A DNA stretch of 64,000 bases from Pseudomonas asiatica (GCF_009932335.1 NZ_BLJF01000001.1:3286001-3350000), one strand, 5' to 3'; numbered from the stretch's first letter, positions 35,460 to 45,380 are shown. Numbers and translations are program-made. The notes: generated from the letters alone by a model not told the origin.

Positions 35460-35540
35460 CCGACCTCTTCGCAGCACAAGGCTGCTCCTACAGGGAACGC
35501 ATTCCTTTGTAGGAGCAGCCTTGTGCTGCGAAGAGGTCGG
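35460..35540. repeat. Perfect 33-bp inverted repeat (REP-like hairpin) between fliK and fliL
   Basis: Arms 35460-35492 and 35508-35540 are exact inverted copies around a 15-nt loop. The arms carry the CTTCGCAGCACAAGGCTGCT type also found at 45484-45577. Just upstream of the fliL sigma54 promoter, it probably ends or insulates fliK transcription. Confidence 0.9.
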
Positions 35541-35557
35541 TTCGGAAAAAAGAAACA

Positions 35558-36820
35558 TCAGGCGTAATAATCGACCGCACTGTCGCCAACAACCACCTGC
35601 TGCTCCACAGGCCGGGCGCTATCGACTGCCTCTGCCCCGCCCTGCTCGGCCCGGCGCGCCGCCACCCCGGACAGGTTGCTGCCCTGCGCCTGCCCCTGCT
35701 GCTGTTGCTGCTGCCCGCGCGACTGGTCGGCCACGTTGACATCCGGCTGTGCCAGCCCCTGCTGGGCGAACAGCTCGCGCAGCCGGTGCACCTGGCTGTC
35801 GAGGGCGTCACGCACGCCGGCGTGGCCGCTGATGAAGGTGACCTGGGTCGACTGGTCCGTCGCAACATTGACGCGAATGTCCAGACGGCCCAGTTCCGCT
35901 GGCTCCAGCTGGATATCCGCCGACTTGAGGTTCTGGCTGGACAGGTACATGACCCGGTTGACCAGGCCCTCGGCCCAAGCGTTCTGGTTCATCGGCAGCG
36001 GTTGGCGCAACGGGCTGGCGTTGGCCGGCACGGCATTGGCGGTCTTGGCCGTCGCGGCCTGGGTCAGGCTGGCCAGGCGGTTGGCGAAATCGTCGATGCG
36101 CGTATCGCTGCCAGCGCCCTTGGTGTCCTTCAGACCATCTTCGAGCAAGGCAGCAAAGGCCTTGTCGCCAGGCTCGCCCGTTTCACCCTCGGCATTCTCG
36201 ACCAGATTCGCCAAGGTATTGACGGCGGCCTGACCCTCCTCGCCCTGAGCCTGCGAAGGATCCAGGGCATGTGCCGAGGTCGCCCCCTTGGCCTGGGCAC
36301 TTTGCTCCAGCGCCAGGCGCAAGGTCGGCAGGTTGGCCAGAGGGTCGGCGTCGGGATCGAAGGCTTCCTCGGCGGCCGGCTCCTCGGGCAGCTCGGCGGT
36401 GACCTGCGCTGCGGCGGCCTGCAACACCGGCGCCACCGCCTCGGCCTGCGCCTGGATCAGCTGAGCGCCAGGCTGGGCGTCGGTTACCTGGCCGGCCACC
36501 AGGCTGGCATCGCGCAAGCCGGTGTCGGCCTGGGTCTGGTCGTCGGCTGGCAATTGTTTGCCGTCATCGGCAACCGCGGGTTTGTCGGCAGCGCCTTTCT
36601 TGCCGCCCTGTGCCGCTTCAAGCTTGTCCTTGGGCTTGGCCTGAGCGACCTTGTCGTCCTGCCCCGCGGCCTTGTCGCGGCCCTGCCGGGCCATCACCTG
36701 GCCAAAGCCGTCGCCCTTGTCGCCCGGCGCCTGCAGCGGCTTGTCGGCCTGTGCGGCGGCAGAACGCGAGGTGTTGGCAATGGCGTTGCCTTGCAACAAT
36801 GGGTTGGGTGCGACAGGCAT
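35558..36820 (-). CDS. fliK: Flagellar hook-length control protein FliK
   Basis: 420 residues. The long low-complexity Ala/Gln/Asp-rich N-terminal ruler part is followed by the C-terminal Flg_hook domain (about 280-375: LPMNQNAWAEGLVNRVMYLS, LKSADIQLEPAELGRLDIRV, LDSQVHRLRELFAQQGLAQP) and a Gln-rich tail. It measures hook length and triggers the FlhB switch. Canonical position beside fliL, unlike the second FliK-like gene at 1215. Confidence 0.94.
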   Translation of the reverse strand: MPVAPNPLLQGNAIANTSRSAAAQADKPLQAPGDKGDGFGQVMARQGRDKAAGQDDKVAQAKPKDKLEAAQGGKKGAADKPAVADDGKQLPADDQTQADTGLRDASLVAGQVTDAQPGAQLIQAQAEAVAPVLQAAAAQVTAELPEEPAAEEAFDPDADPLANLPTLRLALEQSAQAKGATSAHALDPSQAQGEEGQAAVNTLANLVENAEGETGEPGDKAFAALLEDGLKDTKGAGSDTRIDDFANRLASLTQAATAKTANAVPANASPLRQPLPMNQNAWAEGLVNRVMYLSSQNLKSADIQLEPAELGRLDIRVNVATDQSTQVTFISGHAGVRDALDSQVHRLRELFAQQGLAQPDVNVADQSRGQQQQQQGQAQGSNLSGVAARRAEQGGAEAVDSARPVEQQVVVGDSAVDYYA

Positions 36821-36892
36821 CGAGCGGTCTCCGCGCCAGAAACAAAAAAATCATCCAGCCAGAGACAGGCAAGACTCGCGCCAAGTCGTGTA

Positions 36893-37240
36893 TCAACCCG
36901 CCGAAATGCGTTGCTGCTCACCTCGGTAGAAGCGCTGCACCTCGACGAACTCCAGGTCGATGCGGTTGATCAGGTCCTCGATGCCATACAGCGGAGGCCG
37001 CCGCGCGCGCTCCTCCAGTTGCTGACACAGGCTGGCCAATGCAATCGCGCCCATGTTGCTGCTGCTGCCCTTGAAACTGTGGGCCGCAGAACCGAGCTCT
37101 TCGGCACTTTTGGCCGCATGCAGCTGGCCCAGGCGCCGTTCGGAGTCGTCAAGAAAGGTTTGCACCAACTGCAGGTAGCCATCTTCCATGACCTCACGCA
37201 GGTCGCTGAGTACCTTATGGTCAATATGCATGTCAGTCAC
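36893..37240 (-). CDS. hptB: Histidine phosphotransfer protein HptB
   Basis: 115-residue Hpt domain with phospho-His54 in SAAHSFKGSSSNMGAIALAS. In Pseudomonas HptB receives phosphate from RetS, SagS, PA1611-type and ErcS' hybrid kinases and passes it to HsbR. It follows hsbR by 48 nt, in the hsbA-hsbR-hptB order. ATG 37240 taken; MHIDHK at codon 4 is possible. Confidence 0.9.
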   Translation of the reverse strand: MTDMHIDHKVLSDLREVMEDGYLQLVQTFLDDSERRLGQLHAAKSAEELGSAAHSFKGSSSNMGAIALASLCQQLEERARRPPLYGIEDLINRIDLEFVEVQRFYRGEQQRISAG

Positions 37241-37288
37241 TTGTTCACTCCTTGATCAAGCCAGATTATGCCCGAGCCAACCCGTGGC

Positions 37289-38992
37289 TCACCAGACGAA
37301 CTCCACATGCGCGCAACGCCCGCCCTCACTCCAGCAAGCGCTGCTGGCCAGCCGCCTTACCAAATTCAGGCCACGCCCACTCAGCCCCTGCTCCAGCGTG
37401 GGCCGCGACAGCACGCGCTGCACATCGAACCCGGCACCACTGTCACGGACCTCGATCATCAGACGCCCGCCGTCGGCATGCGGTTCAACCTTGAAATCGA
37501 TGCGCACGTAACCGTCGGTCAGCACCCCAAGGCGCCGGGCGCGTTCCTGATAATAGTCGGCAAAGCCTTGTCTATCGCGCTTGAGCTGCGAGTCCAGACC
37601 CAGCACGCCATGCTCCAGGGCGTTTGAATACAGCTCGCTGAGCACACTGTGCAGGTTGCCGGTGCGCGCACGCAGGCCGTGAATCTCTTGCAAAAACTGC
37701 ACCAGATACGGCACCGGGTTGAAGCGCTTGAGGCTCTCGCCCCGCACTTCGAACCCCAGCGACCAGTCCAGCGGGCTGGAACGACCGCTATCAGAGTAGA
37801 TCATCGGCGCCGGCACCCGCTCCTCGGCACTGAACATACGAATGTCGCACAGACTGATGTCATCGCGCGGGCGCCCGCCAAAGCGCTCCAGAGCCTGCAT
37901 CACTTCGTCGAACAGCCGCGCCGGGTCACGGTTGTCGGCCAGCACCCTGTGCAGGCGCTGCACACCGAACAGGCGCTCCTGGTCGTCGGCCGTGTCGAGC
38001 ACGCCGTCCGACAGCAGCAGCAGGCGTTCACCCGGCGCCATCGGCAACACTTCGGTACTGTCATCGAAACGCTCGGCGTTCAGGATGCCCAGCGGCAGGT
38101 GCCGCGAACCCAGCGCCGACAGCACCTGGCCATCTACTGCCAGGCGATAGCCATCAGGCATGCCGCCATTCCACACCTCCACCGAACCGCGCTGCATGCT
38201 CAGGTTGAGCAGCAGCGCACAACAGAACATGTCCACCGGCAGGATGCGCTTGAGCTTGGCGTTCATCTCGCGCAGGACCTGCGCCATGCCGTAGCCCTTG
38301 GCAGTCATGCCGTAGAACACTTCAGCCAGCGGCATCGCCCCTACCGCCGCTGGCAGGCCGTGGCCGGTAAAATCGCCGAGAAGCACTCGCATGTCACCGG
38401 ACGGAGTGAACGCGGCCAGCATCAGGTCGCCATTGAACAGCGCATACGGCGATTGCAGGTAGCGGATGTTGGGCGCGGCAAGGCAGCCGGAATGGGCCAC
38501 CTTGTCGAACACCGCCTTGGCAACCCGCTGCTCGTTGAGCAGGTGGTGGTGGTGCCGGGCAATCTGGTCACGCTGCTCCATCACGGTGGCCTGCAGCCGG
38601 CGCAGGCGGTCCATGGCGCGGATCTTGGCGCCGAGAATCACCGCACTGTAGGGCTTGGCCATGAAGTCGTCGCCCCCTGCCTCCAGGCAGCGCACCAGGC
38701 CTTCCTCCTCGTTCAATGAAGTCAGGAAAATGATCGGCACCAGCGCTTCGCCGGCCAGGGCCTTGATCTGCCGCGCCGCCTCGAAGCCGTCCATCACCGG
38801 CATCAGCGCATCCAGCAGCACCAGTTGCGGGCGCCGCTCGACGAACAACGCCACCGCCTGCTCGCCGTTTTCCGCGGTAAGTACCTGATGACCTTGACGG
38901 CGCACGATCTGCGCCAGCAGCAGGAGGTCGGCGGCACCGTCTTCAGCCACCAGCACGGTCAACGCCTGTTCGGCCGGCATGTCGGCGCTCAA
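37289..38992 (-). CDS. hsbR: Response regulator HsbR (receiver + PP2C-type phosphatase + HATPase)
   Basis: 567 residues. The receiver domain (1-130) has Asp61 (LVLLDALMPVMDG). A SpoIIE/PP2C-type phosphatase follows (about 190-390; VLLGDFTGHGLPAAVGAMPL, LLLLSDGVLDTADDQERLFG). A C-terminal GHKL kinase-like domain (about 430-567; LSELYSNALEHGVLGLDSQL, GLSGRGLNLVRRLASSACWS) completes it. It switches HsbA phosphorylation. Its ATG overlaps the hsbA stop (ATGA). Confidence 0.92.
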   Translation of the reverse strand: MSADMPAEQALTVLVAEDGAADLLLLAQIVRRQGHQVLTAENGEQAVALFVERRPQLVLLDALMPVMDGFEAARQIKALAGEALVPIIFLTSLNEEEGLVRCLEAGGDDFMAKPYSAVILGAKIRAMDRLRRLQATVMEQRDQIARHHHHLLNEQRVAKAVFDKVAHSGCLAAPNIRYLQSPYALFNGDLMLAAFTPSGDMRVLLGDFTGHGLPAAVGAMPLAEVFYGMTAKGYGMAQVLREMNAKLKRILPVDMFCCALLLNLSMQRGSVEVWNGGMPDGYRLAVDGQVLSALGSRHLPLGILNAERFDDSTEVLPMAPGERLLLLSDGVLDTADDQERLFGVQRLHRVLADNRDPARLFDEVMQALERFGGRPRDDISLCDIRMFSAEERVPAPMIYSDSGRSSPLDWSLGFEVRGESLKRFNPVPYLVQFLQEIHGLRARTGNLHSVLSELYSNALEHGVLGLDSQLKRDRQGFADYYQERARRLGVLTDGYVRIDFKVEPHADGGRLMIEVRDSGAGFDVQRVLSRPTLEQGLSGRGLNLVRRLASSACWSEGGRCAHVEFVW

Positions 38993-39294
38993 CTGATATC
39001 GAAGAGCTTTTCGAAATTGGAGATGGCGAGGATCTTGCGCACGTCGGAGCTGGCATGCACCACACGCACATCCGACTCATCGCCGCCCGCATGGTCACGT
39101 AGCAACAGCAGCATGCCGAGCGCGGAACTGTCGAGGTAGGTAGTGTCCTTCAGGTCGACGACCACCGAATCTGGCCGGTTGGGCTGGCGTTCGTAGGCGT
39201 CGCGAAATTCCTGGTGCTTGCCGAAATCGAAGCGCCCCTTGATCTTTATTGTCAGCTTTTTCCCGTCCTGCGAAAAATCCGTCTCGACTGCCAT
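38989..39294 (-). CDS. hsbA: Anti-sigma factor antagonist HsbA (STAS domain)
   Basis: 101-residue STAS domain with the phosphorylatable serine region DTTYLDSSALGMLLLLRDH (Ser56/57). In P. aeruginosa HsbA partners with the anti-sigma FlgM or with diguanylate cyclase HsbD, depending on phosphorylation by HsbR. First gene of the hsbA-hsbR-hptB operon. Confidence 0.92.
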   Translation of the reverse strand: MAVETDFSQDGKKLTIKIKGRFDFGKHQEFRDAYERQPNRPDSVVVDLKDTTYLDSSALGMLLLLRDHAGGDESDVRVVHASSDVRKILAISNFEKLFDIS

Positions 39295-39394
39295 GCTAGC
39301 GATTCCTTCGATGATGGCGGATGCAACTCCTTAAAGGTTTAGCAGGCGATGCCGGGGGTGGCAAGCATGCCATTCCCACAGGCGGTGCACCCAG

Positions 39395-39511
39395 TGTAGG
39401 AGCGGCCTTGTGTCGCGAAAGGGCCGCAGAGCGGCCCCGGCGATATTTGCTGCGAAGCTGAAATCCTGGGGCCGCTGCGCGCCCCTTTCGCGACACAAGG
39501 CCGCTCCTACA
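39395..39511. repeat. Inverted 29-bp repeat pair between hsbA and fliJ
   Basis: Arms 39395-39423 and 39483-39511 are exact inverted copies (TGTAGGAGCGGCCTTGTG core). The intervening 59 nt also contains GGGCCGC/GCGGCCCC pairs. No gene is seen in 39295-39538. Probable REP-type hairpin bounding the fli operon. Confidence 0.85.
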
Positions 39512-39538
39512 GGGTACCGCGCAAGCCCAATGGGCAGC

Positions 39539-39991
39539 TTAAAGGTGATTCTGCCGCGGCAGGCGTTGTGACAGCTCGTCAAGCAAGCGCTGCTCGCGCT
39601 TGTCTTCGGCCCGCCGGGCTTCCTCCAGATAGCGCTGTACCAGCTTGCGCAGGCCTTCCACCCGGGCATAGGCCTGCTGCCAGGTGCCTCGGGCGTTGTT
39701 GAGGTTGTTCTGGTGCCAGACCAGGCTCTGGCGCTGCTGGGTCATGGCCGTTTCCAGCTGCCCGAGGAAGCGCTGGTAATTGACCAGCCAGCTACCGTTT
39801 ACCCCCTGCCCGCCGCGGTTGATCCACTGCAACTGGTAATCCTCGCGAAACCGCTCGAGCTCGGCAAGCTTGGCCTGGGCCGCGGCCACCTGCTGCTGGA
39901 ACTGCCCAAGGCGCTGGGCCGCCTGGCGCTCGGCCTCTTCGGCCATGTCCACCACCGGCGCCAGGCGCGCGGCACGTCCGGGCAGCGCCAT
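39539..39991 (-). CDS. fliJ: Flagellar export protein FliJ
   Basis: 150-residue, almost wholly helical coiled-coil protein (LAPVVDMAEEAERQAAQRLG, AAAQAKLAELERFREDYQLQ). General chaperone/escort and part of the FliHIJ ATPase. It starts 6 nt after the fliI stop. Confidence 0.94.
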   Translation of the reverse strand: MALPGRAARLAPVVDMAEEAERQAAQRLGQFQQQVAAAQAKLAELERFREDYQLQWINRGGQGVNGSWLVNYQRFLGQLETAMTQQRQSLVWHQNNLNNARGTWQQAYARVEGLRKLVQRYLEEARRAEDKREQRLLDELSQRLPRQNHL

Positions 39992-39997
39992 GGCCTA

Positions 39998-41356
39998 TCA
40001 ACCGCCCGCCGGGGGCGCAAAGATCGCCCCCAACTGTTCGCGGCTTTGCGCCATGCCCACGCTCTCGCGCAGGCCCTGGCGCAAAAACTCCACCAGCTTC
40101 GACTGCAGGGCAATGGCCAGATCGGTTTCCGGGTCGCCACCCGCCACGTAGGCCCCCACACTGATCAGGTCACGGCTTTGCGACAGGCGCGACCACAGCT
40201 GCTTGAACTTTTGCGCCTGGCGCAAATGGTCGGCATCGACCACCTGAGGCATGACCCGACTGATCGAGGCTTCGATGTCGATAGCCGGGTAATGGCCTTC
40301 CTCGGCCAACCGCCGCGACAGCACGAAGTGGCCATCGAGCACACCACGCGCCGCGTCGGCAATCGGGTCCTGCTGGTCGTCGCCCTCGGACAACACGGTA
40401 TAGAACGCGGTGATCGAACCACCACCTGGCTCGCCGTTGCCGGCCCGCTCCACCAGCTTGGGCAGCTTGGCGAACACCGACGGCGGGTAACCCCGGGTGG
40501 CCGGCGGCTCGCCGATGGCCAGGGCGATTTCACGCTGGGCCTGGGCGAAACGGGTCAGCGAGTCCATCAGCAACAGCACGTTCTTGCCCTTGTCGCGGAA
40601 GTACTCAGCAATACGTGTGCAGTACATGGCGGCGCGCAGACGCATCAGCGGCGCATCGTCGGCGGGCGAAGCGACCACCACCGAGCGCTTGAGGCCTTCC
40701 TCACCCAGGATATGCTCGATGAATTCCTTGACCTCGCGACCCCGCTCGCCGATCAGGCCGACGACGATGATTTCGGCTTCGGTGAAGCGGGTCATCATGC
40801 CCAGCAACACCGACTTGCCCACACCGGTACCGGCGAACAGGCCCAAGCGCTGGCCGCGACCGACCGTGAGCAGGCCATTGATGCTGCGAATTCCCACGTC
40901 CAGCGGCTTGCTGATGGGGTCGCGGTTCAACGGGTTGATCACCGGGCCGTCCATCGGCACCCAGTCCTCGGCCTTCATCCCGCCCTTGCCATCCAGCGCG
41001 CGACCGGCGCCGTCGAGCACCCTGCCGAGCATGCTCATGCCCATGGGCAGGCGGCCGCTGTCATCCAGCGGCACCACCCGCGCGCCGGGGGCGATGCCGA
41101 CAATGCTGCCGACCGGCATGAGGAATACCTTGGGCCCGGCAAAGCCCATGACTTCGGCCTCCACCTGCACCGGGTGGTAGCTGTCGTCGTTGATTACCAG
41201 GCAGCGGCTGCCGACTGCAGCGCGCAGGCCTTCGGCTTCCAGGGTGAGGCCAACCATGCGCAGCAGGCGGCCTTCGACGATGGGCTGGGCCGGCAGTTCG
41301 ATGGCCTCGGCATAACTGCCCAGGCGTTTGCCGAAGCTGGTGCGTTCAAGATGCAT
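39998..41356 (-). CDS. fliI: Flagellar export ATPase FliI
   Basis: 452-residue F1-beta-like ATPase: Walker [16 protein letters not shown], Walker [21 protein letters not shown], and the conserved [20 protein letters not shown]. The start [12 protein letters not shown] overlaps the 3' end of fliH and fits FliI N-termini; the in-frame extension upstream is within fliH. Confidence 0.97.
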   Translation of the reverse strand: MHLERTSFGKRLGSYAEAIELPAQPIVEGRLLRMVGLTLEAEGLRAAVGSRCLVINDDSYHPVQVEAEVMGFAGPKVFLMPVGSIVGIAPGARVVPLDDSGRLPMGMSMLGRVLDGAGRALDGKGGMKAEDWVPMDGPVINPLNRDPISKPLDVGIRSINGLLTVGRGQRLGLFAGTGVGKSVLLGMMTRFTEAEIIVVGLIGERGREVKEFIEHILGEEGLKRSVVVASPADDAPLMRLRAAMYCTRIAEYFRDKGKNVLLLMDSLTRFAQAQREIALAIGEPPATRGYPPSVFAKLPKLVERAGNGEPGGGSITAFYTVLSEGDDQQDPIADAARGVLDGHFVLSRRLAEEGHYPAIDIEASISRVMPQVVDADHLRQAQKFKQLWSRLSQSRDLISVGAYVAGGDPETDLAIALQSKLVEFLRQGLRESVGMAQSREQLGAIFAPPAGG

Positions 41357-42140
41357 CCGGGCTACCCACGGCACGCTCTGGCAGGCTGTCCAGGTCTACC
41401 GACATGTCCGGCGCTGCCGGGTGCAGCGAATGGTCGTGCAACTGATCGAACAGTTGCGCCACGGCTTTCTCGATGCGGGTTTCCATGGTCGCGTCGATGC
41501 GGCTGTGCGCGGTCTCGATACGGCAGCCGCCCGGCAGCAGCGCGCTGTCTTCTAGCAGCCGCCAGCTTTCCTCATGGCGCTCGCGCAGGGCCTTGGCCAG
41601 CTCGAAATCCTGCGGGTTGAGATGGATGCGGATATTGTCAGCGCCCATGGGCAGCAGCTTGAGCGCTTCGCGCAGTACCTGGGTGATCTGGCTGGAATCA
41701 CTCCGCAGTTCGCGACCGATTACCTGGCGGGTCATGTGAGCGACCAGGTGGACCAGTGCCTTCTCGATCTGCGTGTCCTGCTCGGCGATCGGTTCCATCA
41801 GGTTGGTCATCAGCCGGTCGAGGCTTTCCAGCTTGGTCTTCAGGGCCTCTTCGGCTTCCTGGCGGACCTTGAGCTGGGTGCTATGGAAGCCCTCGCGCTC
41901 ACCGGTGGCAAAGCCTTCGTTGTAGGCTTCCTGGCGGATGGCCTCGAGTTCTTCCAGGGTCAGCGGCTGGACTTCTTCCAGCGGCACTTCCTCGACTTCT
42001 TCCTCGACTACCTCGGGTTCCGGCTCCGGTTCGGGCTCAGGCTCGGGTTCCGGGTCGAAGCTGGGCAGCGCCCATACGTCCACGCCCTCGAGGTCGCGGG
42101 CGCGGATCAGGTCGCTGGGGTGATGTTCTTTGGTGGGCAT
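41346..42140 (-). CDS. fliH: Flagellar export regulator FliH
   Basis: 264 residues. The Glu/Pro-rich N-terminus contains an (EP) dipeptide run (about residues 30-43) followed by Glu-rich sequence. The C-terminal V-ATPase E-subunit-like part ([40 protein letters not shown]) inhibits FliI and docks to FliN. It overlaps fliI by 11 nt. Confidence 0.94.
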   Translation of the reverse strand: MPTKEHHPSDLIRARDLEGVDVWALPSFDPEPEPEPEPEPEPEVVEEEVEEVPLEEVQPLTLEELEAIRQEAYNEGFATGEREGFHSTQLKVRQEAEEALKTKLESLDRLMTNLMEPIAEQDTQIEKALVHLVAHMTRQVIGRELRSDSSQITQVLREALKLLPMGADNIRIHLNPQDFELAKALRERHEESWRLLEDSALLPGGCRIETAHSRIDATMETRIEKAVAQLFDQLHDHSLHPAAPDMSVDLDSLPERAVGSPDAS

Positions 42141-42178
42141 GCTGTCATGTTCTCAAACCATGTTCAGCCGACACGGTC

Positions 42179-42216
42179 CTTATGGAAGCGGGTTTACCCG
42201 CTCCCACAAGGGGCGG
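42179..42216. repeat. Single REP palindrome between fliH and fliG
   Basis: GAAGCGGGTTTACCCGCTCCC is a REP core within the 101-nt gap; flanking GCCGAC and GTCGGC also pair. It would make a hairpin inside the fli operon. Confidence 0.7.
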
Positions 42217-42241
42217 CGTCGGCCTTCAGATCGCGAATACC

Positions 42242-43261
42242 TCAGATCATTTCCTCGGCGCCCTTGCCGCCGAGCACGATCTCGCCGGCCTCGGCCATGC
42301 GGCGGGCGATGGTGAGGATTTCCTTCTGCGCCGTTTCCACATCGCTGACCCGTACCGGCCCCTTGGCCTCCAGGTCGTCGCGCAACAGCTCCGAGGCACG
42401 TTTGGACATGTTCTTGAAGATCTTGTCCTTGACCCGCTCGTCGGCGCCCTTGAGCGACACCACCAGCACATCGGACGAGACTTCGCGCAGCAGTGCCTGG
42501 ATGCCACGGTCGTCGACATCGGCCAGGTTGTTGAAGACGAACATCAGGTCTTCGATCTGCTCCGACAGGTCGCTGTCGATTTCGCGGATCGCGTCCATCA
42601 GTGCACCTTCCACCGAGCTGTCGAGGAAGTTCATGATGTCGGCGGCGCGCTTGATGCCACCCAAGGTGGTACGCGCCGCGTTGGAGTTGCCCGAGAACTG
42701 CTTCTCGAGGATCTGGTTCAGCTCCTTCAGCGCCGCCGGCTGCACGGTGTTCAGCGACGACACGCGCAGGACGATGTCCAGGCGCACCTTATGGTCGAAG
42801 TTGCTCAGCACTTCGCCAGCCTGGTCGGGGTCGAGGTAGGCAACCACGATGGCCTGGATCTGCGGGTGCTCGTAGCGGATCACGTCGGCAACGGCGCGCG
42901 GCTCCATCCACTTCAGGCTGTCCAGGCCGCTGGTGTTGCCACCGAGCAGGATGCGGTCGACCAGGCCGTTGGCCTTGTCCTCGCCCAGGGCCTGATTGAG
43001 CATCTTGCGGATATAGGCATCGGAGCCCACGCCCAGGCTGGTCTGGTCGCCGACGATTTCGACGAACTCGCTCATCACCTGTTCGACCTGTTCACGGTGC
43101 ACATTGCCCATCTGCGCCATGGCCACACCCACACGCTGCACTTCCTTGGGCCCCATGTGCCGCAGCACCTGGGCGGCATCGGTCTCGCCCAGCGAAAGCA
43201 GGAGGATCGCCGCCTTGTCGACGCGGCTCAGCTTGGCGGTAACGGCTCGGTTATCACTCAT
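42242..43261 (-). CDS. fliG: Flagellar motor switch protein FliG
   Basis: 339 residues. Armadillo N- and middle domains (KAAILLLSLGETDAAQVLRH, LNQILEKQFSGNSNAARTTL) precede the torque-generating C-domain with charged residues (FVFNNLADVDDRGIQALLRE, MSKRASELLRDDLEAKGPVR). It overlaps the fliF stop by 8 nt. Confidence 0.97.
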   Translation of the reverse strand: MSDNRAVTAKLSRVDKAAILLLSLGETDAAQVLRHMGPKEVQRVGVAMAQMGNVHREQVEQVMSEFVEIVGDQTSLGVGSDAYIRKMLNQALGEDKANGLVDRILLGGNTSGLDSLKWMEPRAVADVIRYEHPQIQAIVVAYLDPDQAGEVLSNFDHKVRLDIVLRVSSLNTVQPAALKELNQILEKQFSGNSNAARTTLGGIKRAADIMNFLDSSVEGALMDAIREIDSDLSEQIEDLMFVFNNLADVDDRGIQALLREVSSDVLVVSLKGADERVKDKIFKNMSKRASELLRDDLEAKGPVRVSDVETAQKEILTIARRMAEAGEIVLGGKGAEEMI

Positions 43262-45032
43262 CGGCGTTGATCCACTCTTTCACGACCTGGGCAACGCGGC
43301 CCGGGTCTTCGGCCACCAGGCCTTTGATTGCGTTGAGCTGTGCCTCGTAACCCTCGTTCGGGCTAGGCAGCAGAATGCTTGTCGGGCCACCCAGAGTGAC
43401 GCGGTCGTTGGCCAGTTCGCCATCCAGACCCATCATGCCGCCCAGCTCCATGTCGCTATCCGAGGCAGCCTGCTTGCCGCCCCCTGTAATGTTGTTCAGC
43501 ACCGGGCGCAGCACACCGAACACCAGCACCAGGATGAACACCACGCCCAGCACTTGCTTGACGATGTCCCAGAACCACGGCTGCTGGTAGAAGGCGATAT
43601 CGGCGATCTCTTCGCCACGGTCGGCGGCGAACGGCACGTTGATCACCGTCACACTGTCGCCACGGCTGGCATCGAAGCCGACCGCGTCCTGTACCAGGCG
43701 AGTGAAGCGTGCCAGGTCCTCGGCGCCCCATGGCGCACGGGTGGCGTCGCCGGTGGCCGGGTCGATCTTGACCTGGTCGTCCACCACCACCGCCACCGAC
43801 AGGCGGGTCATGCGCCCCTGCTGCTGGCGGGTGTGGCTGATGGAGCGGTCCAGCTCGAAGTTCTTGGTACTTTGCTGGCGCTTGTCCGACGGGTACGGCG
43901 CGAGCATCGGCTGGCCGGTGGCCGGGTCCATGATCTGCTGGCCGTTGGCATCCACCAGCGGCTGGCCAGGCTGGATGGCCGCGGCCGGGGTAGCGGCACC
44001 ACCGGTGGTCTGCGGTGCCGAGGCCGGGCCTGGCGGCTGGTTGCTCAGTGCGCCGGGGACACCTTGCGGCCCCTGGCTGCTGGCACGCTGTTCGTCGACC
44101 GACTGCTCGCTGCGCAGTGCCGGCTGGTCGGGGTTGAACTGCTCGGAGGTGGACTCGACCGCACTGAAGTCGAGGTCGGCAGACACTTCGGCCTTGTAGC
44201 GGTCATTGCCCAGCACCGGCTGCAGGATGTTGTGTACCCGCTGGGTGAGCATGCTTTCTACCCGGCGGCTGTAGTCGAACTGCTTGCCTGCCTGGGTCAG
44301 GGCGGTGTCCTGGATCTGCTCGGACAGCAGGTTGCCCTTCTGATCGACCACGGTGACCTGGGACTTGTCCAGTTCCGGCACGCTGGTGGCGACCAGGTTG
44401 ACGATGGCCATCACCTGCCCGGCTTCCAGGGCACGGCCCGGGTACAACTCGACCAGTACCGAGGCGCTGGGCTTGCGTTCGTCACGCACGAACACCGAGC
44501 TTTTCGGGATGGCCAGGTGCACGCGCGCGCCCTTGACGTTGTTCAGGCTGGACACGGTACGCGCCAGCTCGCCTTCCAGGCTGCGACGGTAACGGGTGGC
44601 TTCCATGAACTGGCTGGTGCCCAGGCCCTGCTCCTTGTCGAGCAATTCGAAACCGACGTTGCCATCGCTTGGCGCCACGCCGGCGGCCGCCAGTTTCAGG
44701 CGCGCACGGGAGAGGTCGTCGGCCTTGACCAGCAGAGCCCCGGAGTTGGGCTCGACGTTGTAGGGGATGTCGGCAGCGGCCAGGGTATCCATGACCTGCT
44801 TGGTGTCCATGCCCGCCAGGCTGCCGTACAGCGGACGGTAATCAGGTTGTTGCGACCACAGTACCACGGCAAAGCCGATCGCCACGCTGGCGGCCAGGCC
44901 GACCAGAAGGCCGATCTGACGCAGCATGGGCATCTGCGCGATATTTTCCAGAAACGCCATGCCGAACAGCGGCGGCTTGGCCGCGGGCGGGCCGCTCTTG
45001 GCAGGGGCGTTGTCGACGACTGCTTCAGCCAT
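43254..45032 (-). CDS. fliF: Flagellar MS-ring protein FliF
   Basis: 592 residues. Two transmembrane helices (about 38-57 and 475-492) flank periplasmic ring-building motifs (YSRRVESMLTQRVHNILQPV, AEVSADLDFSAVESTSEQFN). The cytoplasmic C-terminus (APSPNEGYEAQL-like, VVKEWINADE) binds FliG. 15 nt after fliE. Confidence 0.97.
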   Translation of the reverse strand: MAEAVVDNAPAKSGPPAAKPPLFGMAFLENIAQMPMLRQIGLLVGLAASVAIGFAVVLWSQQPDYRPLYGSLAGMDTKQVMDTLAAADIPYNVEPNSGALLVKADDLSRARLKLAAAGVAPSDGNVGFELLDKEQGLGTSQFMEATRYRRSLEGELARTVSSLNNVKGARVHLAIPKSSVFVRDERKPSASVLVELYPGRALEAGQVMAIVNLVATSVPELDKSQVTVVDQKGNLLSEQIQDTALTQAGKQFDYSRRVESMLTQRVHNILQPVLGNDRYKAEVSADLDFSAVESTSEQFNPDQPALRSEQSVDEQRASSQGPQGVPGALSNQPPGPASAPQTTGGAATPAAAIQPGQPLVDANGQQIMDPATGQPMLAPYPSDKRQQSTKNFELDRSISHTRQQQGRMTRLSVAVVVDDQVKIDPATGDATRAPWGAEDLARFTRLVQDAVGFDASRGDSVTVINVPFAADRGEEIADIAFYQQPWFWDIVKQVLGVVFILVLVFGVLRPVLNNITGGGKQAASDSDMELGGMMGLDGELANDRVTLGGPTSILLPSPNEGYEAQLNAIKGLVAEDPGRVAQVVKEWINADE

Positions 45033-45047
45033 GGTTTACGTCCGTCC

Positions 45048-45380
45048 TCAAACCGGCATCTGCATGATGTCCTGGTACGCCTGGACCAGCTTGTTGCGTA
45101 CCTGGGTCAGGGCCTGCATCGACACGCTGGCCTTTTGCGAAGCGATCATCACATCGGTCAGGTCGACACCACTCTTGCCGATCTCGAAGGCGTTGGCCAG
45201 CTGGGTCGAAGCCTGCTGAGTCTCATGCACCTTGCCGATGGCCTGGCCGAGCATGTCGGCAAAGGTACTCTGCCCCGGTGCCAGCTCGGGAGCGGCGGCC
45301 ACCTTGGGCAGCGACATGGCATCGGCCTGCATGGCCCGCATGTCCAGCATCAGACGATTGAATTCAACACCTTGGCTCAT
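45048..45380 (-). CDS. fliE: Flagellar hook-basal body adapter FliE
   Basis: 110 residues, ending in the conserved helix [23 protein letters not shown] with the QIM tail typical of FliE. It joins the MS ring to the rod. First gene of the fliEFGHIJ operon, behind a sigma54 promoter. Confidence 0.95.
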   Translation of the reverse strand: MSQGVEFNRLMLDMRAMQADAMSLPKVAAAPELAPGQSTFADMLGQAIGKVHETQQASTQLANAFEIGKSGVDLTDVMIASQKASVSMQALTQVRNKLVQAYQDIMQMPV

